From positions 1 to 21,377 of IMG/VR virus record IMGVR_UViG_3300047557_001245: DNA of 21,377 bases. One strand, 5' to 3'. The number at the start of each line of letters is the position of its first letter. Within the stretch, counting starts at the first letter, position 1. Both the position numbers and the translations under genes were made by a program. Shown in pieces: positions 20,211-21,377 of the stretch. This DNA comes from a virus. The notes under the pieces were generated by a model, which was not told the origin of the DNA, did not search any database, and was given only the letters and a program-made list of their open reading frames with translations.

Positions 20211-20764
20211 CCAAAGACGAAGCATATTTCACTTACGCTCATGCAAGAAAAAGTGATGGCAGGATTTTTTACATTGGCAAAGGCAAGCACGGAAGAGCTA
20301 CTAGCAAGGCTGACCGAAATAATTATTGGCATAACACCGTTGCAAAGCATGGATTGGAAATCAACGTTCTTGCAAAGTGGAGATCGGAGCAAGAAGCATT
20401 TGAACATGAAAAATTTTTGATTTGGTGCTTTAGGGATATGGGGTTCGGTCTTGTAAATATGACTGATGGTGGAGAAGGATTGGCAAACCCATCGCAAGAA
20501 ACAAGATCAAAAATGTCACAAAACAATGCGATGAAGCGACCAGAAGTTGCGGCAAAAATATCTGCCGCAAGAAAAGGCAAGCCGTTATCAGATGAGCATT
20601 GCTTGAAACTATCAGAGGTTCAATCTGGAAGAAAGTTGTCTGAAGCGACGAGGCAAAAAATGCGTAATAGGTATTTGACTGCTATTCCAGAAGCAACAAA
20701 ACAAAAGATGGCAGATTCTGCAAAAAAAGCATGGGCAAAACGCAAGGAGAAAAACAATGGATAA
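20207..20764 (+). CDS. GIY-YIG family homing-type endonuclease with NUMOD3-like repeats
   Basis: A 185-aa protein. The N-terminal GIY-YIG-like domain has FTYAHARKSDGRIFYIGKGK (8-27, YIG at 22-24), R30, HNTVAKHGLEINVLAKW and the acidic FEHEKFLIWCF with E68 as the probable metal ligand. NMTDGGEG follows at 84-91. Residues about 95-165 carry NUMOD3-like repeats (PEVAAKISAARKGKPLSDEH, KLSEVQSGRKLSEATRQKMR) that bind DNA in homing enzymes. It probably spreads as a free-standing homing gene. GAGGAT precedes ATG. Confidence 0.8.
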   Translation: MTKDEAYFTYAHARKSDGRIFYIGKGKHGRATSKADRNNYWHNTVAKHGLEINVLAKWRSEQEAFEHEKFLIWCFRDMGFGLVNMTDGGEGLANPSQETRSKMSQNNAMKRPEVAAKISAARKGKPLSDEHCLKLSEVQSGRKLSEATRQKMRNRYLTAIPEATKQKMADSAKKAWAKRKEKNNG

Positions 20765-21308
20765 AGACACTGCTTTGGACTTGGCGCTGGAGGCGTTGGA
20801 GCAAGGCATTGATGGGCAGACATCTATTCAAATGGACAAAGCCATCACCGCCATCAAGCAAGCCCGTTCAGCACCTGCACAAGAGCCTGTGGCGTTTAAC
20901 GCAGGCGTTCCGCCGCTCTACCCAAAGATGAAAGACGGCGAGACCATTTCCGTTGAATACACCACCCCACCCGGAGGACGTCAGTCCGAGGACTGCCTTA
21001 CCGCAGCACAGGAAGACATTCAGCGACTAAGCGCATTGGTACGAGCGCAACAGATCACCATTGATAAGCTGGAGCAAGCCCGTTCAGCACCTGTGCAGGA
21101 GCCTGACCACAGCGATGAACTGACCATTGCTTACATGAGTGGAGTCCAACGAGGGAAGGAACTCGCAGCACAGCGGCAATGGGTTGGGCTGACGGATGAT
21201 GAGTTTGAAAACATTGAGCTTGGATGTCGTAGCACTCCATTCGGAAAAATTGAGGCAATGCGGAAGGTCGAAGCCAAACTCAAGGAGAAGAACGGGGGTG
21301 TAGTGTGA
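20757..21308 (+). CDS. Phage accessory protein with repeated QARSAP-QEP segment
   Basis: A 183-aa protein. Two copies of QARSAPxQEP (about 35-44 and 107-116) divide it, and the end has WVGLTDDEFENIE and IEAMRKVEAKLKEKNG. The first 30 residues are helical (DKDTALDLALEALEQGIDGQ). Proteins with LYTTPP-like and W-x-GLTDxE segments are common in phage accessory regions, often variable in length, and of unknown function. SD AAGGAG stands 7 nt before ATG. The DNA repeats are listed separately. Confidence 0.7.
   Translation: MDKDTALDLALEALEQGIDGQTSIQMDKAITAIKQARSAPAQEPVAFNAGVPPLYPKMKDGETISVEYTTPPGGRQSEDCLTAAQEDIQRLSALVRAQQITIDKLEQARSAPVQEPDHSDELTIAYMSGVQRGKELAAQRQWVGLTDDEFENIELGCRSTPFGKIEAMRKVEAKLKEKNGGVV
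20858..20889 (+). repeat. 32-bp repeat in accessory gene, copy 1
   Basis: Starts GCAAGCCCGTTCAGCACCTG. It matches 21074-21105 with three mismatches and encodes the repeated QARSAP-QEP segment. Both copies are in frame. Confidence 0.8.
21074..21105 (+). repeat. 32-bp repeat in accessory gene, copy 2
   Basis: Second copy, 216 bp downstream (a multiple of three), three mismatches; suggests internal duplication or module exchange. Confidence 0.8.
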
Positions 21309-21377
21309 CAACGCAACTTATTCGCTCGTCCATGAAGCTAATGGCTGATGCCGGAATCGATATTGTTGATATGCAAT
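21305..21377 (+). CDS. Start of a further gene, cut by the window end
   Basis: A GTG at 21305 overlaps the previous TGA (GTGA) and opens a frame to the window edge: MTTQLIRSSMKLMADAGIDI then VDMQ. An ATG at 21332 is an alternative start. Nothing can be said about function. Confidence 0.45.
   Translation, partial: MTTQLIRSSMKLMADAGIDIVDMQ

Noticed and set aside
1-21377. CRISPR array, insertion sequence or integrase
   Set aside because: No regularly spaced repeats with unique spacers, no transposase or recombinase motifs, and no terminal inverted repeats were seen on either strand.

Overview
The window reads as a block of a tailed-phage genome, most likely a podovirus of a freshwater betaproteobacterium. 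The podovirus call rests on a P22-style set: a nozzle/stabilisation-like protein, fibre proteins and several Ala/Gln/Pro-rich candidate ejection proteins, with no tape measure, sheath or baseplate genes. The host call is an impression from gene families and codon use, not proof. No integrase, repressor or tRNA was seen.

Layout: (1) 1-11257, plus strand: virion genes. These are a glycine-rich fibre protein (cut by the window edge), a tail-assembly chaperone-like protein, a cupin, a GT2 glycosyltransferase with a TPR-like tail, the nozzle-like protein, a second fibre, and a run of low-complexity candidate ejection proteins. (2) 11261-13145, plus strand: lysis cassette with a coiled-coil/TM protein, two tiny membrane ORFs (30 and 24 aa), a C-terminal-anchor protein, a 3TM-type holin and a GH24 lysozyme, linked by stop-start overlaps. 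(3) 13102-16225, minus strand: DNA metabolism and recombination operon with a DUF3310 protein, MazG-like pyrophosphohydrolase, SSB-like protein, ERF annealing protein, Nmad5-like protein, small zinc-ribbon and helper proteins, and a 50-aa secreted Cys-rich peptide. (4) 16226-16335: divergent control region with paired direct repeats and a CTAGG dyad. (5) 16336-21377, plus strand: tiny early genes, a small structured RNA gene, a helix-turn-helix replication initiator carrying three iterons, a DnaB/RecA-type helicase, two homing-type nucleases (HNH-AP2 and GIY-YIG) and small accessory genes, ending in a cut gene.

Two observations stand out. At 16959-17098 there is a compact RNA gene: an extended -10 promoter, a 14-bp stem-loop, then a 16-bp terminator stem-loop with a U6 tract. 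The two 7-nt loops (GGUCGAG and CUCGACC) are perfectly complementary, so they can kiss. The terminator ends 5 nt before the next gene's ribosome site, which suggests conditional read-through. At 17551-17667, inside the initiator gene, three dyad-containing direct repeats lie in different reading frames and are followed by an AT-rich stretch, the arrangement of the lambda origin inside gene O.

The parts fit one scheme. The initiator and helicase start replication at the internal origin. ERF, the SSB-like protein and the nucleotide enzymes support recombination and the dNTP supply. The plus-strand late genes build the particle and lyse the cell. Several real genes are too short for ordinary gene callers (24-50 aa); they were recognised by ribosome sites and ATGA/TAATG overlaps with neighbours.
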